From JAGRGG01 sp965217265 (lineage in GTDB: Bacteria > Pseudomonadota > Alphaproteobacteria > Geminicoccales > Geminicoccaceae), in contig CBDCHP010000018.1 of the NCBI GenBank assembly GCA_965217265.1, positions 1 to 64,000 on the forward strand: a stretch of 64,000 nucleotides of DNA. Reading direction: 5' to 3'. How positions within the stretch are numbered: position 1 is the stretch's first letter; every line of letters begins with the position of its first letter. Under the pieces are notes generated by a model that worked only from the letters and a program-made list of their open reading frames with translations, did no database searches and was not told the DNA's origin. The position numbers were made by a program, and so were the translations under genes. Below are positions 1 through 9,366 of this stretch, one piece after another.

Positions 1-2437
1 ACGAGGACGGCCAACTGCTCGCGCGTGCCGAGGCTCAAGTGGGTGAACGGTTCCTCGGTGCCGCGGCGAAGCAGGCCGGTGAGCTTGAGCGTGTCGCCGT
101 CGAAGACGGGCTCGGCCTCGGGGAACAGGCGGGCAACGTAGGGCAGGAGGTGGCGGCGGATCGGCGCCATGATCTTGGCGCGGCGGCGGGTCTCGGCCGC
201 CTTGATCTCGTCGTGGAGGAGGCGCCACGCCTCGGCTTCGAGCGTCGAGGCGATCGAGCCGGCGGCGGGCGGCTTCGAGGTCGCCCGTGCGCCTCGGCCA
301 GGGTGACGTCGATGCCCTTGCCGCCGAGCGTGCGCACCTCGACTTCGAGCGCGTCGATCGACCGCTCTAGGCTAGCGCGCTCGATCTCGGCCTGCTCGAC
401 CCGCCGCTCTGCCATGCGCAGCCGCTCATTGGTGAGGTCGGGCTCGGCCGAGGCGAGGCGCGCCTCGGCGGCGGCGAGGCCGGACGCGGCCTTCTCGGCG
501 GTGGCCGCGGCAGCGGCCAAGTCGGCGGCGAGGGCGTCGTCGTCGCTCTCGGCCCTGAGGGCGTCCAGGCGGATCTCCGCGTCGCGCAGGCGCGATCTCG
601 CCACCTCGGCGTCGCTTCGGGCGGCGGCGTGGGCGGCGGCGGCGGCTTCCTGATCGTCGAGCGCCGCTCCGGCGTCGGCCTCGGCGCGGGCGAGATCAGT
701 GTCCGCCCGCGCGAGCGCCGCCTCAAGATCGTCACCGTCGGGGGCATCACTCGCCTCGCCTTCGGGCAGTGCGGCGAGACGGGCCTGCGCCTCGGCGCGT
801 GCCCGGCGCAGGGCGTCGAGGTCGCGGGCGCCGTGCGCCGCCAAGCGGGCCGCGGCCTCGGCGGCGGCAGCCCCGGCCTCGGCCTGAAGCGCCTCGCGGC
901 GGCGAAGGGCCGGTTCCGCCGCCTCGATCGAGGCGAGCCCGAGCCGTCCCAGGGCCTCGTCGAGGGCGGCGGCGGCGGCGTCGAACGTCCGGCGGCGCGC
1001 GGCGAGATCGCTGCCGCCGGGTGCCACGTCGATCGTGCCGTGCGGGCCGAGATCGAGGCGGGTCGGCCGCTCGACGCGCAGGCCCCCCTTTGGATCGAGC
1101 GGCGCGCCGTCGGCAGCGAGGTCGAGCCCGGTCAAATCGAAGTCGAGGCTGGTCGCGGCGGCGTCGAGTGCCGCCTCGGTGCCTAGTCGCTCGGCGGCGA
1201 GGCGGCGCAGGTGCGCGATCGCGTCCGGCGTCACCGGCATCGCCGCCGCCGCGGCCGCAGCCGTCCGCGCCCGGCCCTCGGCGGCGGCGATCGCAGCCTC
1301 GGCCTCGCCCAAGGTCGAGGCACGCGCCCGGCACCGCCGCCGCTCGGCCGCGGCGGTACCCGCGCGACGGCGGGCGTCGGCTTCGATCCGGGCGGCCCTC
1401 GCCGCCGCGACCGCCGCCGCGGTGCGGGCGGTGAGGGCGCGTGCCGCCAGGGCCAGGGCCAGCGCCTCGTCCGCCGCCCCGCCTGCCCTACCCGCCCCGG
1501 CGGCGAGCCCCCGGATCGTCTCGGCCAGCGCGCGGCGGGCGTCGTGCTCGCGCCGCAGCGCCGCCAAGGCGCCCCCCGCCGCCGCGGCGGCGGCCTCGGC
1601 GAGCCGCCGCTCGACCTCCAGCGCCTCAACGCCGGCCGCCTTGGCTTCGAGGTCGCGCACGTCCTGCCGCGCCCGGCCGGCGACGTCGGCCTCGATCAGC
1701 CGCCTCAGCGCCCCGCGCTTCGCGCGCAGTGCGTCGAGTTGGCCCTCGAAGCCGCGGCGCTGCTCGCCCAGTTCGGCCACCTCGCTCTCCAGGCGCATGA
1801 CCTCGTTGTTGGCCTCGCGCAAGGCGCCGGTGGCGTCGCCCTTGACCTTGGTGAAGTAGGCGTCGCGCCGCCGCGTCACGCGCTCGCTCAACGCAGCGGC
1901 GGCGTCGCCTGCGGCGACGGCGCCGATCTCGCCCTCCATGAAGCCACTGAGGCGCCTGGAGGCGTCGGCCGCCGGCGCGAAGCCCTCGAAGGTGCGGCCC
2001 TGCTCCAGCCAGAACAGCGCCTGCAGCCCCATGTTCTCAGGTCTAGCCCCCTCGCCGGTGACGCGCTTGGCCCGCTCGAAGCCCAAGACCTTCTCCAAGG
2101 CGGCCTCGGCGGCGTCGCCGTTCAGCGTGCCGTCCGGCCCCTCCAGGCGCACGGCGCCGCGCTGGAATCGCTTGAAGAGGGTGTAGCGGCGCCCCTTGCG
2201 GCTGAAGGCGACCTCGACCTCGGGCGTCTCGTTGGTGCCGTAGGGCACGAGCCGCTCGCGCGCCCCGCCGGTGACGCCGGCGCTCAGGAAGAACGCCGCC
2301 TGGAGCGCCAGCAAGAGGGTCGACTTGCCCTCCTCGTTGTTGCCGGCGACGACGGTCAGGCCCGGTCCCAGCCCCTCGATCGACAAGGGTGTCCGGTGGG
2401 TGCGAAAGTGCTTGAGTGCCAGACGCTCCAGCCTCAC
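1..2437 (-). pseudogene. SbcC/YhaN-like AAA ATPase, frameshifted, runs off left edge
   Basis: Large coiled-coil ATPase of the SMC/SbcC/YhaN type, expected to work with the adjacent metallophosphoesterase on DNA ends. The N-terminus has the usual fold (RLALKHFRTH) and a Walker A (GNNEEGKSTLL), then a long Ala/Arg/Glu-rich coiled coil. The main frame breaks down near 285 into Arg/Pro/Ser-rich sequence. The family-like sequence continues in the two other frames: DLEAARRRLDRLDA, then from about 240 EAEAWRLLHDEIK, then the ABC signature LSLGTREQ at the window edge. Two single-base insertions, near 285 and 240, explain this. Start ATG at 2437 lies 7 bases after the nuclease stop. Either a decaying gene or two local sequence errors; the coding signal on both sides is strong. 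Confidence 0.8.
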
Positions 2438-2444
2438 GTCGGCC

Positions 2445-3584
2445 TCACGAAGGCAGGCCCGCCAGCGTGTGGTGCAGGAGCCGCAGCGCCATGCGGGCGC
2501 GGCGCGCCTCCTCGCCGCCCGTGCCGGCGCGGTCGGCCAGCCGCTCGGCCACCTCCTTGACCAAGGGGTCAGCGGCGTGCAGGCCGAGGTCGGCCGTCTC
2601 GGCCTCGACCTCGATGCCCGTGTCGTCCATCTCGAAGTGGTGCAGCCGGCCGCGCCAGCGCTCCTCCAGCGCCATCAGGTCGCCGTGCGCGTTCGGCCGC
2701 ATCCGGCCTTCAAGGCGCAGGCGCAAGACCGTCTCGGCCGGGTCGGCCAAGCCTGCCAGCACGTCCTCCAGGGGGCGGAGCGCTCCCCCCTCGTCCTCCG
2801 CCGGCACGAGTTCGTGGCCGAGTGCTTGCCAGCGGTACGCGCCGGTGCGGTGGCGCTCGACGGCGGGCGGGGCGCCGGGGCCGGGCAGTTGCACCATGAG
2901 GACGTTGCCGCTGTCGTTCGCGGTGTAGCGGTCGGGTTCGGGCGTGCCGCTGTACCACGTGCGATCGTCCAGACCCATCGCACCGTGCCAGTCGCCGAGT
3001 GCCAGATAGTCGAGCCCGGCCTTTTGGGCGCGGTCGCGGGCGATCGGGTTGGTCGCGGGCGCGTCGTCGCGCGTCTGGACGATGCCGGAAACGGACCCGT
3101 GCGCGAGGCCGAGGCGCACCGCACCGCTCGGGCTGGCGGCCGCGTCCATCCACGCCGATAGGTCGTCGAGCGCGTGGCGGATCCGCAAGGGTGCCGGCAG
3201 GACGACGAGCCGGCCGTCGAGGAGCGGCACCGGCCCCGGCTCGCACAAGGGGCGCACGTTGTCGGGCAAGCCCAAGCGCACGAGGCGCTCCCAGACACCG
3301 CCGGGCTTGGCCGGGTCGTGGTTGCCGGGCAGGAGCAGCCACGTGCCGGCAAAGCCGCGCATCGCCTGCACCGCCTTGTAAAGCGCGCTGTTGGGCAGCG
3401 CCTCGCCGTCGAACACGTCGCCCGCGACGACGATCAAGTCGGCGCCCCCGTCGCGTGCCAAGCCGGCCAAGCGCTCGACCGCCTTGTAGCGGGCGTCGCG
3501 CAGGATGGCGCCGGCGTCGCCCTCGATCTGCTTGAAGGGCTTGCCGAGCTGCCAGTCGGCGGTGTGGAGGAGGCGGATGCTCAT
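2445..3584 (-). CDS. Metallophosphoesterase, SbcD/YhaO-like DNA exonuclease
   Basis: Calcineurin-type metallophosphoesterase of the DNA-repair exonuclease group. Metal-binding motifs are in order near the N-terminus: LLHTADWQLG, VVAGDVFDGE and LLPGNHDP, with a later HGSVSG segment. About 380 aa, typical of YhaO/SbcD-like proteins. Of the two in-frame starts I chose ATG at 3584 because an AAGGGG-type site precedes it; the upstream ATG at 3608 would add eight unconserved residues. The AAA ATPase starts 7 bases downstream on the same strand, so the two are probably an operon and a complex. The substrate is not visible from sequence. Confidence 0.88.
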   Translation of the reverse strand: MSIRLLHTADWQLGKPFKQIEGDAGAILRDARYKAVERLAGLARDGGADLIVVAGDVFDGEALPNSALYKAVQAMRGFAGTWLLLPGNHDPAKPGGVWERLVRLGLPDNVRPLCEPGPVPLLDGRLVVLPAPLRIRHALDDLSAWMDAAASPSGAVRLGLAHGSVSGIVQTRDDAPATNPIARDRAQKAGLDYLALGDWHGAMGLDDRTWYSGTPEPDRYTANDSGNVLMVQLPGPGAPPAVERHRTGAYRWQALGHELVPAEDEGGALRPLEDVLAGLADPAETVLRLRLEGRMRPNAHGDLMALEERWRGRLHHFEMDDTGIEVEAETADLGLHAADPLVKEVAERLADRAGTGGEEARRARMALRLLHHTLAGLPS

Positions 3585-3952
3585 GCCGCCCCTTCTAGCG
3601 CCGTTCACGGGTTGTTCTCAAGGGGTTGGGAACGCTGCGCGTGCGCTGCCGCGCAGGCTTTTTTCTTTCTTTTTTTGCGCTTGTCCGAGGCTAACACTCG
3701 GCGTTGCCGCCGCCTGGATCGTCTCAGCTCTGACGGGATGGAGGAAGCGTGAAACGTCCGCCTCGCTGCACCATCCCGGCCGCGTTCTTCGCACCGCAAA
3801 GCAGTCGCTGGATCGACGGCGTGAAGCGTGCCGACGACGCGACGGATGCGCGTGAACCAGGACCGCGCGCGGCGGCACCACCGGTCGATGAAGGCTTTCA
3901 AGAATGGACCGGGCTTGATAGCAAGTAGCGAAGCACGAGGCGGGAGGACGAC
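3585..3952. other. Divergent intergenic region with repeat copy A
   Basis: About 370 bases between the nuclease gene (minus) and the PIG-L gene (plus). It must hold promoters for both. The first third contains repeat copy A. From about 3710 to 3940 I see no convincing gene: short open frames on both strands have the Arg/Pro-rich composition of out-of-frame GC-rich DNA. A GGGAGGA ribosome site lies just before the GTG at 3953. Confidence 0.5.
3630..3706 (+). repeat. Intergenic repeat family, copy A (left half only)
   Basis: Matches the left half of the eight-copy family: GAACGC, a GC-rich block (gtgcgctgccgcgcagg), a polypyrimidine tract ending TTTTTTGC, then the core TTGTCCGAGGCTAACACTCG. 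The mirrored right arm is absent. Unlike most copies it is not next to a stop codon but lies in a divergent promoter region. Confidence 0.75.
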
Positions 3953-4822
3953 GTGACGGGCGACAATCCTTACCGGGCCTTCGTCGCGGGCGCGGCGCGG
4001 CCGCTCGCCCGGGCCCGCGACCTGCCGCTCGGCGGTTTGCCGCCCCCCGCCCTACCGCCGCTCGCGCGAGACGCGCCGCGAGCGCTGATCTTCGCGCCGC
4101 ACCCCGACGACGAGTGCGTCGTCGGCGCGCTGCCGCTGCGCTTGCGCCGCGAGTTTGGCGTCGAGGTGATCGACGTCGCCGTGACGCAGGGCAGCCGTGA
4201 GGGGCGGCGGGCCGAACGCTGGCGCGAGTTGGCCGAGGGCTGCGCCTACCTGGGCTTCGGGTTGCTCGCGACGATCGAGGGCGGGCTCACCGCGATCAAG
4301 CCGGAAACGCGCGTTGAGCGGCCCGGGCACTGGGCGGCGGCGGTGGACGTCGTCGCCGACATCCTGGCGGAGCACCGGCCGCGGATCGTGTTCTTCCCGC
4401 ACGACGACGACTGGAACCGCACCCACCTCGGCACGCACCGCCTCGTCGTCGAGGCCCTAAGGCGCCAGGGGCCGGACTTCGCCTGCCACACGGTCGAGAC
4501 CGAGTATTGGGGGGCGATGGACGCGCCCAACTTGATGGTCGAGTCGGGCGAGGCGGACGTCGCCGCCCTCGTCGCGGCCCTGTCGTGCCACGCGGGCGAG
4601 GTGCGGCGCAACCCCTACCACCTGCGCCTGCCTGCCTGGATGATCGATAATGTCCGCCGCGGCGGCGAACTCGTCCTGGGCCAGGGCGGGGCCGCGCCCG
4701 AGTTCACCTTCGCCACGCTCTACCGGCTGCGGGCGTGGCAAGGAGGCGGCTTTCAGGACCTGCTTGGTGCCGGCCGCGCGGTGGCGGCGGGCGAGGATCT
4801 GGCGCCGCTGTTTTCCCTTTGA
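3953..4822 (+). CDS. PIG-L family deacetylase
   Basis: Zinc-dependent N-deacetylase of the PIG-L/LmbE family, which removes acetyl groups from GlcNAc-containing compounds. The metal motif PHPDDE is at about residues 49-54 and a second metal histidine is in THLGTH, preceded by the usual FFPHDDDWN. 289 aa, normal for the family. GTG start with GGGAGGA upstream. The deaminase gene follows after 13 bases, so the two are probably co-transcribed. No NagA-type deacetylase is nearby; I infer that this enzyme takes that role in an amino-sugar pathway. The exact substrate (free sugar, sugar phosphate or chitobiose) cannot be read from the sequence. Confidence 0.85.
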   Translation: MTGDNPYRAFVAGAARPLARARDLPLGGLPPPALPPLARDAPRALIFAPHPDDECVVGALPLRLRREFGVEVIDVAVTQGSREGRRAERWRELAEGCAYLGFGLLATIEGGLTAIKPETRVERPGHWAAAVDVVADILAEHRPRIVFFPHDDDWNRTHLGTHRLVVEALRRQGPDFACHTVETEYWGAMDAPNLMVESGEADVAALVAALSCHAGEVRRNPYHLRLPAWMIDNVRRGGELVLGQGGAAPEFTFATLYRLRAWQGGGFQDLLGAGRAVAAGEDLAPLFSL

Positions 4823-4835
4823 TAGAGGATCGAGC

Positions 4836-5612
4836 ATGGAAGTGATCGTGCGGCCGGACGCCGAGGCGGCGGTCGGGTTGGTGGCGCGGCTGATCGAGGC
4901 GCGCTTGCGCGCCGACCCGGACCTGACCTTGGGCCTCGCCACCGGGCGGACGATGGAGCGGGTCTACGCCCGGCTGGCGGACAGCGGCGTCTCCTTCGAT
5001 CGCTGCCGCACCTTCAACCTGGACGAGTATGTCGGCCTCGCCTCCGATGACCCGAACTCGTACCGCCGCTACATGCAACAGCACCTGTTCGAGCGCGTCG
5101 GCATCGACCCCGCCAACACGCACGTGCCGGACGGCGGCGCGGCCGACCTCAAGGCGGCGGCGGCGGACTATGAGCGCGCGATCGTGGACGCCGGCGGCAT
5201 CGACGTGCAGTTGCTCGGCATCGGCGAGGCCGGGCACATCGGCTTCAACGAGCCCTTGTCGGCGATCAGGTCGCGCACCCGCGACAAGACGCTGACGCCG
5301 ACGACGCGGGCGCAGAACGCGGCCATGTTCGGCGGCGACCCGGATAAGGTGCCCAAGCGGGCGCTGACGATGGGCGTCGGCACGATCCTGGACGCGCGCG
5401 AATTGATCCTGCTCGCCACCGGGAGCGCCAAGGCGGCGGTCGTCGCCCAGGCCGTCGAGGGGCCGATCACGGCGATGGTGAGCGCGTCCGCGATTCAGAT
5501 GCACCCGAACTGCAAGGTCGTGGTCGACGAGGCGGCCGCGGCGTGCCTCAAGGGCCGGGAATACTACGACTTCGTCTTCGCTGAGGAGCCCGAGTGGGAC
5601 GTCTACCGCTAG
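4836..5612 (+). CDS. nagB: Glucosamine-6-phosphate deaminase-like protein
   Basis: NagB/6-phosphogluconolactonase fold; the family converts glucosamine-6-phosphate to fructose-6-phosphate and ammonia. 258 aa. The conserved FNLDEYVGL (D63, matching E. coli D72) and GHIGFNEP (H134 and E139, matching H143 and E148) are present. The residue equal to E. coli D141 is A132 (GIGEAGHIGFNEP), where Asp or Asn is usual. That could lower activity or mark a different substrate. ATG start with GATAGAGGAT upstream, 13 bases after the PIG-L gene. The symbol is by homology; the changed residue leaves the exact reaction open. Confidence 0.82.
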   Translation: MEVIVRPDAEAAVGLVARLIEARLRADPDLTLGLATGRTMERVYARLADSGVSFDRCRTFNLDEYVGLASDDPNSYRRYMQQHLFERVGIDPANTHVPDGGAADLKAAAADYERAIVDAGGIDVQLLGIGEAGHIGFNEPLSAIRSRTRDKTLTPTTRAQNAAMFGGDPDKVPKRALTMGVGTILDARELILLATGSAKAAVVAQAVEGPITAMVSASAIQMHPNCKVVVDEAAAACLKGREYYDFVFAEEPEWDVYR

Positions 5613-5691
5613 GCGCTCTTGCGCGCGGGGGATGTTCGGTCAAGCTGCGACCGGTTTCGTTGAGCACGAACATCGATGAGGAGAGGCGAAC

Positions 5692-6411
5692 GTGGAGCAT
5701 CTGGAGGAACGCCGGGACCTCGCCGCGGCGCTGCGCTGGACGGCGCGGCTGAACATGCACGAGGGCATCGCCAACCACTACAGCCTCGCGGTCTCGAACG
5801 ACGGGAGGCGCTTCTTGATGAACCCCTACGGCCGGCACTGGTCGCGGATGCGGGCGGGCGACCTCGTCGAACTCGACGCGAATGCGGCGCCCGAGGGGCT
5901 GGGAAAGAGCGTCGATCCGACCGCCTGGGCGATTCACGGCGCCCTGCACCGGCGCCTGCCGCACGCCCGCTGCGTCATGCACCTGCACTCCAAGTACGCG
6001 ACCGTGCTCGCCTGCTTGAAGGACCCGACCCTGCCGCCGATCGACCAGAACACGATGCGGTTTCACGACCGCGTCGCCGTCGACGACGGGTTCGACGGCA
6101 TGGGCTTGGGCGACGAGGCCGAGCGGATCGCGGGTGCTTTGGGCAACCGCTCGATCCTGCTCATGGGCCAGCACGGCGTCCTGGTCGCGGCGGCGTCCGC
6201 GGCGCAGGCGTTCGACGACGTCTACTACTTCGAGCGGGCGGCCGAGACCTACGTCACGGCGCTCGCCACCGGCCGCGAGTTGAACGTGGCCTCGAACAAG
6301 GTGGCCGAGAAGACCGCGCGCCAGTGGGAGGCTTACGAGAACTTCGCCGACAAGCACCTGCACGCAATCCGCGACGTGCTCGACGAGGAAGAGCCCGACT
6401 ACCTGAACTGA
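5692..6411 (+). CDS. Class II aldolase/adducin family protein
   Basis: Class II (zinc) aldolase fold as in FucA/AraD. Metal histidines are visible in MHLHSKYATVL (about residues 98-108) and in the later GQHGVLVA loop. 239 aa, typical length. GTG start preceded by GAGGAGAGGCG. It lies 79 bases after nagB on the same strand and just before the convergent symporter gene. Family members act on sugar phosphates or short hydroxy-keto compounds; the substrate here is unknown. Position suggests a part in the same catabolic cluster. Confidence 0.82.
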   Translation: MEHLEERRDLAAALRWTARLNMHEGIANHYSLAVSNDGRRFLMNPYGRHWSRMRAGDLVELDANAAPEGLGKSVDPTAWAIHGALHRRLPHARCVMHLHSKYATVLACLKDPTLPPIDQNTMRFHDRVAVDDGFDGMGLGDEAERIAGALGNRSILLMGQHGVLVAAASAAQAFDDVYYFERAAETYVTALATGRELNVASNKVAEKTARQWEAYENFADKHLHAIRDVLDEEEPDYLN

Positions 6412-6458
6412 AGAGGTGCCCGGCCGCGCGCGGCGATTGCTGGCGGCGACCGCGCGCC

Positions 6459-8294
6459 TCACTCGGCCGAGACGGCCCTCGGCGCGGCCCCGGGCGTCGC
6501 GTCGGGTGCGTCGGTCTTCAGCCTGCCCCAGAGCCGAAACAGGACGATAGCGCCGGCGGCGGCAAGGACGGTGAGGACGACGGCCTCGATCGTGCGGCCG
6601 TAGACCCAGTAGCCGGTGGCGAACAGGGCGAAGTAGACGGTGAACGTGCCCACCACCATGCACAAGATTTCCAAGGGCAGTTCGCCCGCCGGCGCCGGGG
6701 CGATCGGCTCGCCCGCCGCCCGCGCCCGATCGAGGACCGGCCCCCAGCCGGGCCCCGCCGGGCGCACGATCTTGTAAAAGCGGATCAGCGTCGCGTCGTC
6801 GGCCGGCCGGGTCAGGTAGGTGACGGCGAGCCAGCCGACCGTCGTGATCGCGATGCCGAAGAGAAGGCTCGTCGCGGTGGAGAGCGGTTCGTAGCCGAGG
6901 GCCGGGTGGACGATCTGGAGGTAGATCGCGACCAGGAACGAGACCACCATGCCGGCGATCTCGGTGTAGGCGTTGATGCGCCACCAAAACCAGCGCAGGA
7001 TGAAGATGAGGCCGGTCCCGGCGCCGATCGACAAGAGGATGTTGAAGGCCTGGAGCGCGTTGCTCAAGGCGAGCGCCAGGAAGCCCGAGAGCACCATGAG
7101 CGTCACCGTCGAGACGCGGCCCATCCGAACGAGGTCCGCCTCGGCGGCGTCGGGCTTGACGAAGCGCAGGTAGAAGTCGTTGACGACGTAGGACGAGCCC
7201 CAGTTCAGGTGGGTCGAGATCGTCGACATGAAGGCCGCGATCAAGGACGCGACGACGAGGCCGAGCAGGCCCGCCGGCAGGTAGGTCAGCATGGCGAAGT
7301 AGGCGAGGTCGTCGCGCACGATGCCGGGGTTGATCGCCGGAAAGGCTTCCTGCAGCGCGGCAACGTCGGGAAAGACGACGATCGAGGCCAGCGCGATCAC
7401 GATCCAGGGCCAGGGCCGAAACGCGTAGTGGGCGATGTTGAAGAACAAGGTGGCGCCCATCGCCTCGCGCTCGGACTTCGCCGCCAACATGCGCTGGGCG
7501 ACGTAGCCGCCGCCGCCCGGCTCGGAGCCGGGATACCACACGCTCCACCACTGCACGGCGAGCGGCAGGATGAAGAGCGGCACCAAAAGGTCCCAGTTGC
7601 TGAAGTCGGGCAGGAGCGCCAGCTTGTCGGCGACGTCGGCGTGGGCGAGGAGTGCCTCCATGCCGCCGACCTCGGGCAATCCGACGATGTAGACGGTGGC
7701 CCAGACCGAGCCCAGCATCGCCATGGCGAACTGAAAGAAGTCGGTGAGCAGCACGCCGGTGAAGCCGCCGAGCGAGCTGTAGAGCACGGTGACGGCGCCG
7801 GCGATGAGGAGCGTCTGCCAGGGCGCGAGGTCGAGCAGCACGGCGCCGATCTTGATCGCGGCCAAGGACACGGTCGCCATGATCATGACGTTGAAGAAGA
7901 CGCCCAAGTAGAGCGCGCGAAAGCCGCGCAGGAAGGTGGCGGTCCTGCCGCTGTAGCGCAGTTCGTAGAATTCGAGGTCGGTCGTCAGCCCGGCACGGCG
8001 CCAGAGCTTGGCGTAGACGAAGACGGTGAGCATGCCGGTGAGCAAGAACGCCCACCAGACCCAGTTGCCGGCGACGCCGTTGGTGCGCACGATGTCGGCG
8101 ACGAGGGCCGGCGTATCGGCGGCGAAGGTTGTGGCCACCATCGAGACGCCCAGGAGCCACCAGGGCATGTTCCGGCCGGAGAGGAAGAATTCCGACATGC
8201 TGGAGCTGGCCCGGCGGTAGACGGCGAGCCCGATCCCCAGCGAGACCAGGAAGAAGGCCGCGACGATGAGCCAATCGACCAGTGCCAGCCGCAT
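6459..8294 (-). CDS. Sodium:solute symporter family protein
   Basis: Inner-membrane secondary transporter of the SSS family (sugars, sialic acid, amino acids and others). 611 aa with about 13-14 hydrophobic segments, starting MRLALVDWLIVAAFFLVSLG. The SSS-like segment YSSLGGFTGVLLTDFFQF and several Trp-rich loops (WWSVWYPGSEPGGGGYVAQR) are present. ATG at 8294 was chosen for the GGGAGAGAACGTC ribosome site; an upstream in-frame start at 8384 would add 30 polar residues. It sits between the aldolase and the kinase of the possible amino-sugar cluster, so import of an amino sugar or its oligomer is a fair guess. Confidence 0.87.
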   Translation of the reverse strand: MRLALVDWLIVAAFFLVSLGIGLAVYRRASSSMSEFFLSGRNMPWWLLGVSMVATTFAADTPALVADIVRTNGVAGNWVWWAFLLTGMLTVFVYAKLWRRAGLTTDLEFYELRYSGRTATFLRGFRALYLGVFFNVMIMATVSLAAIKIGAVLLDLAPWQTLLIAGAVTVLYSSLGGFTGVLLTDFFQFAMAMLGSVWATVYIVGLPEVGGMEALLAHADVADKLALLPDFSNWDLLVPLFILPLAVQWWSVWYPGSEPGGGGYVAQRMLAAKSEREAMGATLFFNIAHYAFRPWPWIVIALASIVVFPDVAALQEAFPAINPGIVRDDLAYFAMLTYLPAGLLGLVVASLIAAFMSTISTHLNWGSSYVVNDFYLRFVKPDAAEADLVRMGRVSTVTLMVLSGFLALALSNALQAFNILLSIGAGTGLIFILRWFWWRINAYTEIAGMVVSFLVAIYLQIVHPALGYEPLSTATSLLFGIAITTVGWLAVTYLTRPADDATLIRFYKIVRPAGPGWGPVLDRARAAGEPIAPAPAGELPLEILCMVVGTFTVYFALFATGYWVYGRTIEAVVLTVLAAAGAIVLFRLWGRLKTDAPDATPGAAPRAVSAE

Positions 8295-8487
8295 GACGTT
8301 CTCTCTCCCCAAGCGATCGCTTGATGCACCGGCGTTGGCGCCGGCCCGGCGAACGCGTTCGTTCTTGGGCTTAAGGCACACCATACCTTGCGACCGTTGG
8401 CAACGCCCCGTTGCACGGAACTTTCGTGCCCACGGCCCGGCGTTGCGCTAAGGACGGGGGCGCGATCACGGAGTTTGGCAAGGGGCG

Positions 8488-9342
8488 ATGACGTCACTCT
8501 ACCTTGGCATCGACGGCGGCGGGACGACGTGCCGCGCCCGGGTCGCCGACGCGGCGGGGCGCACGCTGGGCGAAGGTCTGGCGGGCTCGGCCAACACGCG
8601 CCTGGGCCTCGACGCCGCGTTCGCCGAGATCGTCGCCGCGGCCGAAGCGGCGCTCGACGCGGCGGGCCTGCCCCGATCGCGCCTGGGCGGCCTGCACGCC
8701 GGCCTCGGCCTCGCCGGCCTCGCCTTGAAGAGCGAGCGGGCGAAGGTCTTGGGCCACCCCCACCCCTTCGCCACGGTGCGGGCCGAGAGCGACGCGCACA
8801 CCGCGTGCTTAGGCGCGCACGCCGGGGGCGACGGCGCCATCCTCATCGTCGGCACGGGCTCGTGCGGCTGCGCCCTGGTCGGCGGCGAGGAGCGCACACT
8901 CGGCGGCTGGGGCTTCGAGATCGGTGATCAGGGCAGCGGGGCCTGGATCGGGCGCGAGGCGCTCCGCCGCGCCTTATGGGCGTTCGAGGGCATGGCGCCG
9001 CGAACAGCGCTCGGCGACGCGCTCATGGCCCGCTTCGATCACAGCCAGGAAGCCGTCGTGCTCTGGGGCACGGCGGCGAAGCCGCGCGACTTCGGCGCCC
9101 TCGCGCCCGCCGTCTTCGCCCACGCGGCCGAGGGCGATCCCCTGGCGCGCGCCGTCGTGCGCGAGGCCGCGGCCGACGTCGCCGCCATGATCGCCGGGCT
9201 TGGCGGGTCCGACGCGCTGCCCGTCGCCCTCCTCGGCGGCGTCGCAGCACCGATCACGCCCTACCTCGACGACGCGACGCGCGCCTTCCTGGTCCGGCCG
9301 CGCGGCGACGCGCTCGCCGGGGCGTTGCGCCTCGCGCGTTAG
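8488..9342 (+). CDS. BadF/BadG/BcrA/BcrD-family ATPase, probable amino-sugar kinase
   Basis: ASKHA-fold kinase of the BadF family, which includes N-acetylglucosamine and glucosamine kinases. Phosphate-1 motif GIDGGGTTCRARV is at residues 7-19, the phosphate-2 loop IVGTGSCGCAL about mid-protein, and an adenosine-type VALLGGVAAP near the C-terminus. 284 aa, usual for the sugar-kinase branch. Divergent from the symporter, with a shared 193-base promoter region. With the deacetylase and deaminase nearby it would supply the phosphorylation step. Substrate is inferred from context. Confidence 0.83.
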   Translation: MTSLYLGIDGGGTTCRARVADAAGRTLGEGLAGSANTRLGLDAAFAEIVAAAEAALDAAGLPRSRLGGLHAGLGLAGLALKSERAKVLGHPHPFATVRAESDAHTACLGAHAGGDGAILIVGTGSCGCALVGGEERTLGGWGFEIGDQGSGAWIGREALRRALWAFEGMAPRTALGDALMARFDHSQEAVVLWGTAAKPRDFGALAPAVFAHAAEGDPLARAVVREAAADVAAMIAGLGGSDALPVALLGGVAAPITPYLDDATRAFLVRPRGDALAGALRLAR

Positions 9343-9366
9343 GCCAAGGTCCGGCACCCGACCCGA

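Noticed and set aside
3710..3945. Possible transposase remnant between repeat copy A and the PIG-L gene
   Set aside because: No recognisable transposase motif or terminal repeats; short biased frames only.
5548..8274. Open frame of about 900 codons on the minus strand, partly overlapping the aldolase and symporter genes
   Set aside because: Arg/His/Pro/Ala-rich composition of out-of-phase GC-rich DNA; the overlapping aldolase and symporter frames have clear family motifs.
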